A DNA stretch of 64,000 bases from Amycolatopsis tucumanensis (GTDB lineage: Bacteria; Actinomycetota; Actinomycetes; Mycobacteriales; Pseudonocardiaceae): contig NZ_JAKGSD010000021.1 of assembly GCF_021654135.1 (NCBI RefSeq), positions 62,001 to 126,000 of the forward strand. Reading direction: 5' to 3'. The translations under genes and the position numbers were made by a program. Positions 1 to 7,373 of the stretch are shown here, piece by piece. Positions within the stretch are counted from its first letter, which is position 1; the number at the start of each line of letters is the position of its first letter. The notes beneath the pieces were generated by a model. It did no database searches and had not been told where the DNA came from. It saw only the letters and a program-made list of their open reading frames with translations.

Positions 1-85
1 GCAGCGCGCCGGGGCCGTTCCGCACGGCGATGGTCTTCGCACGCTCGGCGGGGCTGGGTGCGGGCGGACGTCGGATCTCGGTCAC
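1..85 (-). CDS. N-terminal fragment of an iron-regulated protein, possibly DUF2470 family
   Basis: Only the first 28 codons are in the window. A GTG start (85-83 on the minus strand) follows a strong AGGAGGTGG ribosome binding site. The peptide begins VTEIRRPPAPSPAERAKTIA. A proline-rich start followed by a 'PSPAER' helix recalls actinobacterial DUF2470 (heme-utilisation-like) proteins, but this is memory-based and cannot be tested on 28 residues. An almost perfect iron box lies just upstream, so iron-dependent repression is likely. The rest of the gene is outside the window. Confidence 0.4.
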   Translation of the reverse strand, partial: MTEIRRPPAPSPAERAKTIAVRNGPGAL

Positions 86-103
86 TGGGCCACCACCTCC
101 TAC

Positions 104-122
104 TTAGGTGAGCCTAACCTGA
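104..122. promoter_or_regulatory. IdeR/DtxR-type iron box
   Basis: TTAGGTGAGCCTAACCTGA matches the 19-bp IdeR/DtxR consensus (TTAGGTTAGSCTAACCTAA) at 17 of 19 positions. It sits about 18 bp upstream of the leftward GTG start at 85, overlapping where the promoter should be, and about 60 bp upstream of the rightward gene. Known IdeR/DtxR proteins repress from such sites when loaded with Fe(II). That the leftward gene is the target is inferred from distance. Confidence 0.75.
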
Positions 123-182
123 GTGACGGAGGAAGGGAAGTGGATCAGTAACGTTCCCCGTTGCCACTCCGACTGGCGGACC

Positions 183-1208
183 GTGGAATTCACCCGGCAG
201 CGTGTCTACGAGCCGCACCTCGGCGAACCGGCGGCGACCGATCCACTCGAGGTCGAGATCGTCGAGAAGACCCGTGGTCGTCTGATCACGTCGAGCGTGT
301 TCTACGCCTTCCCGGTCGCACTGGCGGTCCTGTTCCGGCTCACCGGTCCCGCGGTCTGGACGGTGACCGCGGTGTTCACCGCGCTGGCGGCGTTGTCGGT
401 GTGGACGCTGGCCTGCCGGACCCGGCCGCTGGGCCGGCTGCTCCGGATGCCCGCCGTCGTCCTCACGCCGGGGCCGGGGCACCTGCTGGTGTCGGGCCGG
501 ACGGTGAGCATCGCGTTGCCCGGGCCGCAGCCGCGCTGGGTCGTCGCGCGGATGCCCCGCTCGAAGCGGCTCCTGCTGGCGCGCGAGCGCCGCGTGTTCA
601 TGCTCGGGCCGGACGCGCGCGGCCGGCTCGTGTTGCGGGTCCCGGGCAGCATCATCGGGCAGTTCGGCCGCGTGCGGACCGCACCCGCGCCCGGCTCCCG
701 GGCGCCCGACGAGGTCGCACCGGACGCGGTGGTGATCGCGTTCGTCCGTGAACTCCGGCTCCGGGCGGCGCTCGTGTCCACGGCCTTTCTGGTCGCCGGC
801 GCGTTCGTGTGGGTGCTCACCGAAGCGGGTGCGGAGGCGTTCGGCTTCCCGCGCCCGAACGGCGTGACGGCCGTGTTCTGCGTGGCTTACGCCTTGCTCG
901 GGGTCGCCCGGCCGCTGCAGGTGCGGAGCATCGCGCGGGCGGCGCGCACCCAGCCGTGGACCGAACTCGGCGTCACCCTGGACACGCCGGTCGAACCACA
1001 CGCCACGGGCACCGGGAACACGATGGGGCGGGCGACCCTGCCGGACGGGCGGGTCGCGCGGGTCCGGTTCGGCCGCCAGCCGCTCGACCTCCTGGTCAAC
1101 GTGCGCGAGACGCAGCGGCTGTGGGTGCTCGGCGCGCCGGAGCGGGGCCGCAAGCTCGCGGCCGGGGTGCCCGGTCACCCGGTGCTCGGCCAGGTCCGGC
1201 TGGACTGA
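183..1208 (+). CDS. Hypothetical four-TM membrane protein, first of two paralogs
   Basis: I do not recognise the family. The protein (341 aa from GTG 183) has two hydrophobic pairs (about residues 35-80 and 200-255) that look like four membrane segments, separated by a basic soluble region. The C-terminal soluble domain contains LLVNVRETQRLWVLGAPERG. The next gene repeats the whole layout, with near-identical blocks such as EPHLGEPAATDPLEVEIV against EPRHGEPAAADSLDVEIV. That alignment places the start at GTG 183 (GGCGGA upstream) rather than at the in-frame GTG 123, which abuts the iron box. Possibly co-transcribed with the paralog 37 bp downstream. Confidence 0.7.
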   Translation: MEFTRQRVYEPHLGEPAATDPLEVEIVEKTRGRLITSSVFYAFPVALAVLFRLTGPAVWTVTAVFTALAALSVWTLACRTRPLGRLLRMPAVVLTPGPGHLLVSGRTVSIALPGPQPRWVVARMPRSKRLLLARERRVFMLGPDARGRLVLRVPGSIIGQFGRVRTAPAPGSRAPDEVAPDAVVIAFVRELRLRAALVSTAFLVAGAFVWVLTEAGAEAFGFPRPNGVTAVFCVAYALLGVARPLQVRSIARAARTQPWTELGVTLDTPVEPHATGTGNTMGRATLPDGRVARVRFGRQPLDLLVNVRETQRLWVLGAPERGRKLAAGVPGHPVLGQVRLD

Positions 1209-1245
1209 CGGGTAACGCCGGTGGCCGCTTGATCGACTCGGAGGT

Positions 1246-2286
1246 GTGGAACCCACCCAGGAGCGCGTCCTCGTCCACGAGCCGCGCCACGGCGAACCGG
1301 CCGCGGCGGACTCGCTCGACGTCGAGATCGTGACCAAGCAGCGCAACCGCCTGATCAACTCGATGGTCGTCTACGTGGTGGCGGGCGCTGCGGTGGTGGC
1401 GCTGGACCCCGGCCCGCTCTCGGCCGGCTTGGCGACGATCCTCGCCGCGGTCACCGTCGCGCAGCTGTGGCTGCTGTTCTTCCGGGTGCTGCCCTGCCGG
1501 AGGCTGCTCGCGCACCCGGTGGTCCTGCTCACCCCCGGCCCCGGGCAGTTGCTGGTGGCCGGGTCGAAGGTCAGCGTCGCGCTGCCCGGTCCCGAGCCGC
1601 GGTGGCTGGTCGTGCGGCTGCCTGCGTCGAAGCGGGTCCTGCTGGCCGGGTTGCGGCGCCTCTACTTCATCGGCCCCGACCCGCGCGGCCGCGTGCTCGT
1701 CGGGTTGCCGGGCGGGATCAACGGCCGGTTCGGTCGCATCCGGACGGCACCCGAGCCGGGCTCGGTGGAATCGGCCGAGCAGCCGCGGCCCATGGTGGCG
1801 GCCCTGCGGGACCCGGTGGTGACCACGTTCCTGCGCGAGGTCCGGCAGCGGTCGTGGGGGATGGCGGGGTCTTTCGTGCTGCTGGCCGCCGGGATCTGGG
1901 CGCTGGGCAACCTCGCCTCCGACCTGCCCGGCACCCGCACGTTCACGATGATCCTCGCGGTCGTCTACGCCGTGACCGGGCTGCTGATGCCGGTCCGCGT
2001 CGCCACCCTGTCCTCGGCCGTGCGCGAGCAGCCCTGGCAGGAACTGCACGCCACGCTCGACACCGCGATCACGCCGGGCACTTCGGGCGCGGTCGGCAAA
2101 GCCACCGGCCGCGTGATGCTCCCCGACGGCGAAGCGGTGGTCCGGTTCCCGCGGGTGCCGCTCGACCTGCTGGTCAACGTGCGCGACACGCAGCGCCTGT
2201 GGGTGCTCGGCGTGCCGGAGCGGGGCCGCCGGGTGGTGGCCGGGCTGCCCGGGCATCCCGTTCTCGCGGTGGTGAACCTCCGGTGA
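1246..2286 (+). CDS. Hypothetical four-TM membrane protein, second paralog
   Basis: A 346-aa paralog of the preceding gene with the same order of parts: short acidic N-terminus, TM pair (about residues 35-80), basic loop with LTPGPGQLLVAGSKVSVALPG, a second TM pair (about 205-255) and the C-terminal LLVNVRDTQRLWVLGVPERG block. The loop carries an insertion (around ESAEQPRPMVAALRD) that the first copy lacks. GGAGG lies almost against GTG 1246, and GTG 1244 is out of frame, so the start is tentative. No enzymatic motif is visible. Confidence 0.7.
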   Translation: MEPTQERVLVHEPRHGEPAAADSLDVEIVTKQRNRLINSMVVYVVAGAAVVALDPGPLSAGLATILAAVTVAQLWLLFFRVLPCRRLLAHPVVLLTPGPGQLLVAGSKVSVALPGPEPRWLVVRLPASKRVLLAGLRRLYFIGPDPRGRVLVGLPGGINGRFGRIRTAPEPGSVESAEQPRPMVAALRDPVVTTFLREVRQRSWGMAGSFVLLAAGIWALGNLASDLPGTRTFTMILAVVYAVTGLLMPVRVATLSSAVREQPWQELHATLDTAITPGTSGAVGKATGRVMLPDGEAVVRFPRVPLDLLVNVRDTQRLWVLGVPERGRRVVAGLPGHPVLAVVNLR

Positions 2287-2334
2287 ACTGTCCGGGGAGC
2301 GTACGCGTTTGTCCGGTTCCCGTACGCTACTAGC

Positions 2335-3210
2335 GTGTCCCATGTGTCAAGCGCTGTGGAACTCACGCCCCCCGGCCCCCGCGGAATTCCGCCCCTCTTC
2401 GCGCGGCTCGTAGACGACTCGGCGCTCTTCCCGCCCGGAACGGCCACCATGCCGGACGCGCTGCGGAACTACCTGGCCGGCCGCGAGGGCGACCACGCGG
2501 GCCTGCTCGGTGTGTTCCTGTGCCAGGCCTCCCGCCTGCCGGAGCTGATCACCGAGCTGATCAAGATCAAGCCGAAGCAGCCGCTGCCGCTGTCGCTGAT
2601 CATCGACACCGGTCTCGGCGGCGTGCCGAAGGCGATCTCGATCGTCGAGTCCCGCAGTGAGCTGCTGTCGCTGCGCATGGTCGAGATGCCGGCGCCCTCG
2701 GACGTCGACGAGGTGTGGCTGGAGCGCGTCTCGGAGTTCGTGCCGGAGGACGTGATCCGCGTGGTCGAGCCGCGGCGCGGGGTCGGCTGGCTGGACGGCG
2801 TGCGGCGGGTGATCGAGCACGGCAGCTGGCCCAAGATCCGCTGCGGCGGCCAGTCCAGCGAGAACTTCCCCAGCGTCGACGAGGTCGCCGACTTCCTCGC
2901 CGTCCTGTCCGGCTCGCCCGGCGCCTCCTTCAAGGCCACCAACAGCCTGCACCGCGCGGTCCGGCACGACGACCCGGACAACGGCATCGCCCACCACGGC
3001 TTCCTGAACCTGCTCGTCGCGGTGGCGCGCAGCCTGTCCGGCGGGGACGTCCGCGAAGCGCTCGCCTCCACCGACGGCGAGGCACTCGCCGCGGAGGCGA
3101 AGTCGCTGTCCGAGCCCGCCGCGAAGGCGGTGCGCGCGCTCTTCGCGTCCTACGCCTGCGACAGCTTCGAGGCTCCGGTCGCCGACCTCGAGGCGCTCGG
3201 CCTGCTGTAG
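2335..3210 (+). CDS. Conserved hypothetical soluble protein
   Basis: A 291-aa protein with no TM segment or signal peptide and no motif I can name. It has an alpha/beta character with blocks such as LPLSLIIDTGLGGVPKAISI and IRCGGQSSENFPSVDEVADF, and it reads as a full-length globular protein. Its TAG stop overlaps the GTG start of the IclR-type gene (TAGTG), so the two are probably translated from one message. An IclR partner suggests a metabolic role, but I will not assign one. GTG 2335 is the first start; no strong Shine-Dalgarno precedes it. Confidence 0.65.
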   Translation: MSHVSSAVELTPPGPRGIPPLFARLVDDSALFPPGTATMPDALRNYLAGREGDHAGLLGVFLCQASRLPELITELIKIKPKQPLPLSLIIDTGLGGVPKAISIVESRSELLSLRMVEMPAPSDVDEVWLERVSEFVPEDVIRVVEPRRGVGWLDGVRRVIEHGSWPKIRCGGQSSENFPSVDEVADFLAVLSGSPGASFKATNSLHRAVRHDDPDNGIAHHGFLNLLVAVARSLSGGDVREALASTDGEALAAEAKSLSEPAAKAVRALFASYACDSFEAPVADLEALGLL

Positions 3211-3845
3211 TGAGCGCCGAAGGCTCGCTGACCCTCGACCGCGGCCTGGCATTGCTGCAGGCCGTGGCCGACGCCGACGGTGACGCGGCGACGATCTCGG
3301 AGCTGGCGACCGCGATCGGCGCCAGCCGCGCGGCGGTCTACCGGCTGCTGGTGCCGCTGTCCGCGCGCGGCCTGGTGTGGCGCGACGGCAGCAAGGTCCG
3401 GCTGGGCATCGGCGTGCTGCGGCTGGCCGGTCAGGTCGTCCCGCAGCTGCGCGAGGCGGCCCGACCCGCTCTGCGCGAGCTGGCGGAGAAGGCCGGCGCG
3501 ACCGCCTACCTGTCGATCGCCGAGGGTGATCTGGTCGAGCCGGTCGTCACGGTGGAGCCGTCGTGGACCGATTTCCACGTGTCCTACCGGGTCGGCGCGC
3601 GCCACCCGATCGGTGTCGGCGCGGCCGGGAAAGCGCTGACCCTGCGTCGCGGCAGCCGCGGCTGGGCGGCGGTCACCGGCGAACCACAGCGCGGAACCTC
3701 GGGTGTCGCCGCGCCGGTGCGCGGCGTGCCGGGCCTGCGCGCGGCGGTCGGGGTGATCGCGCTGGGGCCGCTCAACGCGGACGCGGTGGGCCCCCAGGTG
3801 GTGGCGGCCGCCGCCGCGGTCGCCGAGGTCCTGCGCGGGGACTAA
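3210..3845 (+). CDS. IclR-family transcriptional regulator
   Basis: A 211-aa protein. Residues about 5-65 form an IclR winged helix (LDRGLALLQAVAD, ISELATAIGASRAAVYRLL, LSARGLVWRDG). Residues about 85-205 are a shortened effector domain with the family's HPIGVGAAGKAL-type segment. Typical IclR proteins are about 250 aa, so the ligand domain is compact. It starts at GTG 3210 inside the previous stop codon, and its end overlaps the convergent FAD monooxygenase by 4 bp. IclR proteins usually bind small organic acids; the ligand here is unknown. Confidence 0.8.
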   Translation: MSAEGSLTLDRGLALLQAVADADGDAATISELATAIGASRAAVYRLLVPLSARGLVWRDGSKVRLGIGVLRLAGQVVPQLREAARPALRELAEKAGATAYLSIAEGDLVEPVVTVEPSWTDFHVSYRVGARHPIGVGAAGKALTLRRGSRGWAAVTGEPQRGTSGVAAPVRGVPGLRAAVGVIALGPLNADAVGPQVVAAAAAVAEVLRGD

Positions 3846-4993
3846 CGGGTGCGGCGGTACTCGGCGGCCGCTGCCTCGTACTGCCGGTGCTCGGCCTCGT
3901 GGTCCGGCGCGTCGTCCGGGTCGGCCGAGGTGACGAACTCCTGGAGCGCCTGGTTGGCGCCCACCGCGAGTTCACCGGCCCGCGCGAGCATGCCCTTCTC
4001 GTAGCGGGTGATCGCGGCGTCCAGGGTGGGCTCCGCCGCGATCGCGTGCGCCAGTTCCGCGCCGTCGAGCAGGGCGAGGTTCGCGCCGAACCCGCCGAAC
4101 GGGGCCATCACGTGCGCCGCGTCGCCGAGCAGGGTCACGCCCGGGGTGTGCGGCCAGGTCATCGGCGCGGGCAGGACGTGGATCGGCCGCTCGACGACGG
4201 CGTCCCAGTCGGTCAGCGCAGGCCGGAAGACGTCGGCCCAGTGGGCGAACTCGCCGAGCAGGAAGCGCTTCAGCGCCTCGGGGTCGTGCAGCGCGATGCG
4301 GTCGCCGCGCACGACCAGGTAGCCGCGGATGTGGCCGTTGCTGTTGCGCTGCAGGATGATGCCGTGCCCGTCGCCGTCGTTGGCGAACATCTGCCCGGGG
4401 CCGGTCAGCGCGGCGACGCCGGGGTGGCGGGTGTCGACGTCGTCGAAGCGGACGTCGAGGAAGCTGACGCCGGTGTACTGCGCGGTGGCGTCGGTGACCA
4501 GCGGCCGGACCCGGGACCAGGCGCCGTCGGCGCCGATCACCAGGTCGGTCTCGGTGGCCGAGCCGTCGGCGAACTCCAGCCGGTGCCTGCCCCCGCCGAT
4601 CGGTTCCGCGCGCGCCAGCTTGTGTCCCCAGTGGACGGTGCCGGGTTCGACGTGCGCGGCCAGCAGCGCGCGCAACTGGCCGCGGTCGATCTCCGGGGCG
4701 GCGAGGTCGTCGTCGGCGGGCACGAAGGCCTTGAGGACCGTGCCGTGGTGGTCGAGCCGGCTCCCGGCCTGTGACTCGGGGCGGGACAGCACCAGGAACT
4801 CGTCCAGCAGCCCGGCGTCGGACATGGCGATCTGCCCGGTGTCGGCGTGCAGGTCGAGGCTGCCGCCTGCGTCCCGGGCGTCCACGGCGGCGTCGGCGTC
4901 GTACACGGTGACCTCGATGCCGTGGCGCTGGAGGACGCGGGCGCAGAGGAGGCCGCCGGGGCCGGCTCCGATGATCGTGATTCGTGGAGTCAT
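3842..4993 (-). CDS. FAD-dependent monooxygenase (TetX-like group A)
   Basis: A 383-aa flavoprotein hydroxylase. The N-terminal Rossmann motif GAGPGGL lies near residue 9, the mid motif is VIGADGAWSRVR, and the second FAD motif LLGDAAHVMAPFGGFGANLA is near residue 285. This is the layout of class A NAD(P)H-dependent aromatic hydroxylases, closest by eye to the TetX/MhbM branch. AGGAGAAGT precedes ATG 4993. It is divergent from a TetR gene across a tandem operator, so it is most likely that repressor's inducible target and oxidises or detoxifies the inducer. The substrate cannot be read from the sequence. Confidence 0.85.
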   Translation of the reverse strand: MTPRITIIGAGPGGLLCARVLQRHGIEVTVYDADAAVDARDAGGSLDLHADTGQIAMSDAGLLDEFLVLSRPESQAGSRLDHHGTVLKAFVPADDDLAAPEIDRGQLRALLAAHVEPGTVHWGHKLARAEPIGGGRHRLEFADGSATETDLVIGADGAWSRVRPLVTDATAQYTGVSFLDVRFDDVDTRHPGVAALTGPGQMFANDGDGHGIILQRNSNGHIRGYLVVRGDRIALHDPEALKRFLLGEFAHWADVFRPALTDWDAVVERPIHVLPAPMTWPHTPGVTLLGDAAHVMAPFGGFGANLALLDGAELAHAIAAEPTLDAAITRYEKGMLARAGELAVGANQALQEFVTSADPDDAPDHEAEHRQYEAAAAEYRRTR

Positions 4994-5011
4994 GGTTACT
5001 TCTCCTATCTA

Positions 5012-5063
5012 CTGAACGGGCGGTCGGTCAGTGGATAGGCTAGCTGAACGGGCGGTCGGTCAG
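5012..5063. promoter_or_regulatory. Tandem 20-bp direct-repeat operator for the TetR/monooxygenase pair
   Basis: CTGAACGGGCGGTCGGTCAG occurs twice without mismatch, at 5012-5031 and 5044-5063, 32 bp apart (about three helical turns). Each copy is itself imperfectly palindromic (CTGA...TCAG ends). The two copies fill the 86-bp gap between the divergent starts, leaving one site close to each gene. This fits a TetR repressor controlling itself and the monooxygenase. No footprint is known to me. Confidence 0.75.
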
Positions 5064-5079
5064 CAACTAGACTGGGCGC

Positions 5080-5646
5080 ATGGCCACGAGGGAGGACCGG
5101 CGCAGCGGCGCCGAGACGCGAGCCGAGATCCTGCGCGTCGCGCTGCGGTTGTTCATCGAGAAGGGGTACGAGGGCACCTCGACCAGGGACATCAGCACCG
5201 CGCTCGGCATCACGAAGTCGGCGCTCTACTACCACTTCCCGAGCAAGGAGGCGATCGTCACGAGCCTCCTGACCGAGCGCCGGAAGGAGCTGGCCGAGCT
5301 GGTCGAGTGGATTCGCGCGCAGCCGGCGTCACCCGATCTGCTGCGCCGGGCCGCGTTGCGCTGGATCGACGGCACGACGCCCGAGCGGCTCGACGGCATG
5401 CGGCTGATGCACGCCAACGGTCCCGTGCTGCGGAACCTGCTCGACGACGGCACCGACGTGCGATCGGAGTTCGAGCAGGTCGTCGACCTGCTCGTGCCCG
5501 GCGACGCGACCCCGGCCGACCGGCTGCTGGTGCGGATGGCGTTCGACACCGTGGGTGCCGCGCTGCTGTCCGCTCAGCGGACGGACGCGAGCCGCGAGGA
5601 TGTGCTGGCCGCGGCCCGCCGGGCCACGATCGCGTTGACCGCCTAG
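5080..5646 (+). CDS. TetR-family transcriptional repressor
   Basis: A 188-aa protein. Residues about 12-60 form the TetR_N helix-turn-helix (RAEILRVALRLFIEKGYEGT, then STRDISTALGITKSALYYHF). The C-terminal helical domain (about 75-188) has no recognisable ligand family. It is transcribed away from the FAD monooxygenase, with two identical 20-bp repeats between them. The stop shares CTAG with the convergent GDT1-family gene. Confidence 0.9.
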   Translation: MATREDRRSGAETRAEILRVALRLFIEKGYEGTSTRDISTALGITKSALYYHFPSKEAIVTSLLTERRKELAELVEWIRAQPASPDLLRRAALRWIDGTTPERLDGMRLMHANGPVLRNLLDDGTDVRSEFEQVVDLLVPGDATPADRLLVRMAFDTVGAALLSAQRTDASREDVLAAARRATIALTA

Positions 5647-6242
5647 ACGAACGCCTGCACGACCGCCAGCAGCGCGAACACCGCGAACGCGAACCCGGCG
5701 ATGCGCTGCAGCAGCTTCGGCTTGAGCCGGCCGCGCACCTTGTGCCCGATGAACACCGCGACCGCGGCCACCGTGATCAGCGCGAGCAGCGAGCCGGCGC
5801 CCACCATCAGCGGATGGCCGTACCGGGCGCTCAGCCCGGCGGTCGCCAGCTGGGACGCGTCGCCCCATTCGGCGGCGAACAGCACGCCGAACGAGGTGGC
5901 GGCCGAGCGCAGGAAGGTCACCGGCTTCACGCCCTGCCGGGCCGCGTCCTCGCCGCTCTCGTCGGCCGTCGAGAAGCCCTCGCGCAGCAGCAGGAAGGCC
6001 CCGAGCCCGAACAACGCGGCGACGACCGCCGCGACCAGGCTCTCCGGCAGCAGCGTCAGCGCGCGGCCGAAGAGCACCGCGATCGTGGATTGCACGGCGA
6101 ACGCCAGGGAAACCCCGACCAGGACCGGCCACGCGCGGAAGCGGGTGGTCAGCACGAGGGTGGCGATCATCGTCTTGTCCGGCAGCTCCACGGCCAGGAC
6201 AAGGACGTACGCGCTGAGCAGTGCCAGCAGTGCGGTACTCAC
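5643..6242 (-). CDS. GDT1/TMEM165-family cation transporter (Mn exporter-like)
   Basis: A 199-aa integral membrane protein with about six TM helices in two repeats. Each repeat carries the family signature E-x-G-D-(K/R)-(T/S): a variant ELPDKT near residue 20 and a canonical EWGDAS in the second half. Characterised bacterial relatives such as MneA/MntX export Mn(II). The glycine of the first motif is proline here. GTG 6242 is preferred because AGGGGAG lies at a workable distance; an upstream GTG at 6251 sits on top of that site. I see no yybP-ykoY riboswitch in the roughly 100-bp leader. Confidence 0.85.
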   Translation of the reverse strand: MSTALLALLSAYVLVLAVELPDKTMIATLVLTTRFRAWPVLVGVSLAFAVQSTIAVLFGRALTLLPESLVAAVVAALFGLGAFLLLREGFSTADESGEDAARQGVKPVTFLRSAATSFGVLFAAEWGDASQLATAGLSARYGHPLMVGAGSLLALITVAAVAVFIGHKVRGRLKPKLLQRIAGFAFAVFALLAVVQAFV

Positions 6243-6340
6243 GGTGATTTCCACTCCCCTTTCACTGCAACGATAAAGGGGAGCTCCGGCAATTACCAGC
6301 AGATCGGTTTCGCGAATTGCCGGTTTTCGGTTCGCCAGAA

Positions 6341-7213
6341 TTATTTCTGGCTCGGGCGCAGATTTTTCTTCGTTGCGCCGAAACCTGCCTTGAGCTGGGC
6401 AGAACCGGTCCGCTCCAGCCACTGGGCGAAGGTCATCAGCGCTGGTAGGAGCGCTCGTAGCGCGGCGATGTCGACGGGCGGCTCGGGGTTGTTGTTGAGG
6501 TATTCGTAACCCTGGGCGAAGCGTGGATTCACGCGGCGCAACTCGTCGATCGGGAGCTGTTCGTAGGGCACTGTGACGCCGATCGCCGCGCTGATGGCGG
6601 CGGCCACCTCGCCCGGGGTCAGCGCGTCCCCGGCGAGGGTCAGCGTGCGACCGTCGAGCCGCCCCGCGAACCCGTCCGCGGCGAACGCGGCGATGTCGTC
6701 CAGTGCGATCAGCTGCTGCCGGACGTGCGGCGCGAGCGCGGTCCGCAGAGCGCCGTCCCGCAGGCCGAACAGCGGGTTCAGGTAGTTCTCCATGAACGAC
6801 GACGGCCGCAGGATCGTGTACGGCATCCCGCTCGCCGCCAGGTGCTGCTCGACCTCCCACTTCGCTGCCTGGAACACGTCGGCCGCGAGGGCCGAGCTGT
6901 AGACCAGGCGCCGTACGCCGGCCCGCCGCGCGACGTCGATGAGCAGTTTCCCGGCGCGGACCTCGTCCTGTCCGGGCGCCAGCGGTCCGGGGTGCACGCT
7001 GAACACGCCGTAGGCGCCCGCCACCGCGGCGGCCACCGAAGCCTCGTCTTCCAGGTCGCCGCGCACCACCTCGGCGCCCGCCGCCGCCAGGTCCTGGGCC
7101 CGTGCCGGGTCGCGGGTGAGCGCCCGCACCCGCCAGCCGTCGGCCAGCAGCCGCCGCGCGACCGCCCCGCCCTGCTGCCCGGTGGCTCCGGTGACCAGTA
7201 CCAGCTCGTTCAT
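6341..7213 (-). CDS. NmrA-like NAD(P)-binding protein
   Basis: A 290-aa atypical short-chain dehydrogenase. The N-terminal dinucleotide motif GATGQQGGAVAR (residues 8-19) is followed by the second-strand arginines LTRDPAR, and the middle block LRPSSFMENYL is typical of NmrA/HSCARG proteins. It lacks a clear Y-x3-K catalytic pair, so it may be a redox sensor or a quinone-reductase-like enzyme. ATG 7213 has GGAGGAAGT upstream. It stands alone, divergent from cydA. Confidence 0.8.
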   Translation of the reverse strand: MNELVLVTGATGQQGGAVARRLLADGWRVRALTRDPARAQDLAAAGAEVVRGDLEDEASVAAAVAGAYGVFSVHPGPLAPGQDEVRAGKLLIDVARRAGVRRLVYSSALAADVFQAAKWEVEQHLAASGMPYTILRPSSFMENYLNPLFGLRDGALRTALAPHVRQQLIALDDIAAFAADGFAGRLDGRTLTLAGDALTPGEVAAAISAAIGVTVPYEQLPIDELRRVNPRFAQGYEYLNNNPEPPVDIAALRALLPALMTFAQWLERTGSAQLKAGFGATKKNLRPSQK

Positions 7214-7298
7214 GACTTCCTCCAGAAGCGGGGCGACCGCCCCGGCTAATCCGGAAGATACGGAACGATCGCCCCGCTTGTCAAAGCCGTGTCGGTGA

Positions 7299-7347
7299 CC
7301 GGGACCTAGGTCCCGGCAAGATCAGGACCCCGGGACCTGATGCCCGG
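7299..7347 (+). promoter_or_regulatory. Two tandem DevR/DosR-like boxes upstream of cydA
   Basis: CCGGGACCTAGGTCCCGG (7299-7316) is a perfect 18-bp palindrome with the GGGAC-N4-GTCCC core of the DosR/DevR consensus. CCGGGACCTGATGCCCGG (7330-7347) matches it at 14 of 18 positions and keeps the outer bases. The copies are 31 bp apart, three helical turns, as in tandem DosR sites, and the second ends 26 bp before the cydA start. A DevR-like regulator (17490-18116) and a DevS-like kinase (13117-14280) are encoded in the window. Confidence 0.7.
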
Positions 7348-7373
7348 CCGGGGAACAGAGCAGTCTGAATGAC

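Noticed and set aside
3842..4993. Calling the FAD monooxygenase a tetracycline-inactivating TetX
   Set aside because: The family is shared by many aromatic hydroxylases, and no residue visible here singles out tetracycline as the substrate.
5643..6341. A yybP-ykoY manganese riboswitch before the GDT1-family gene
   Set aside because: The leader is only about 100 bp and I cannot find the conserved internal loops.
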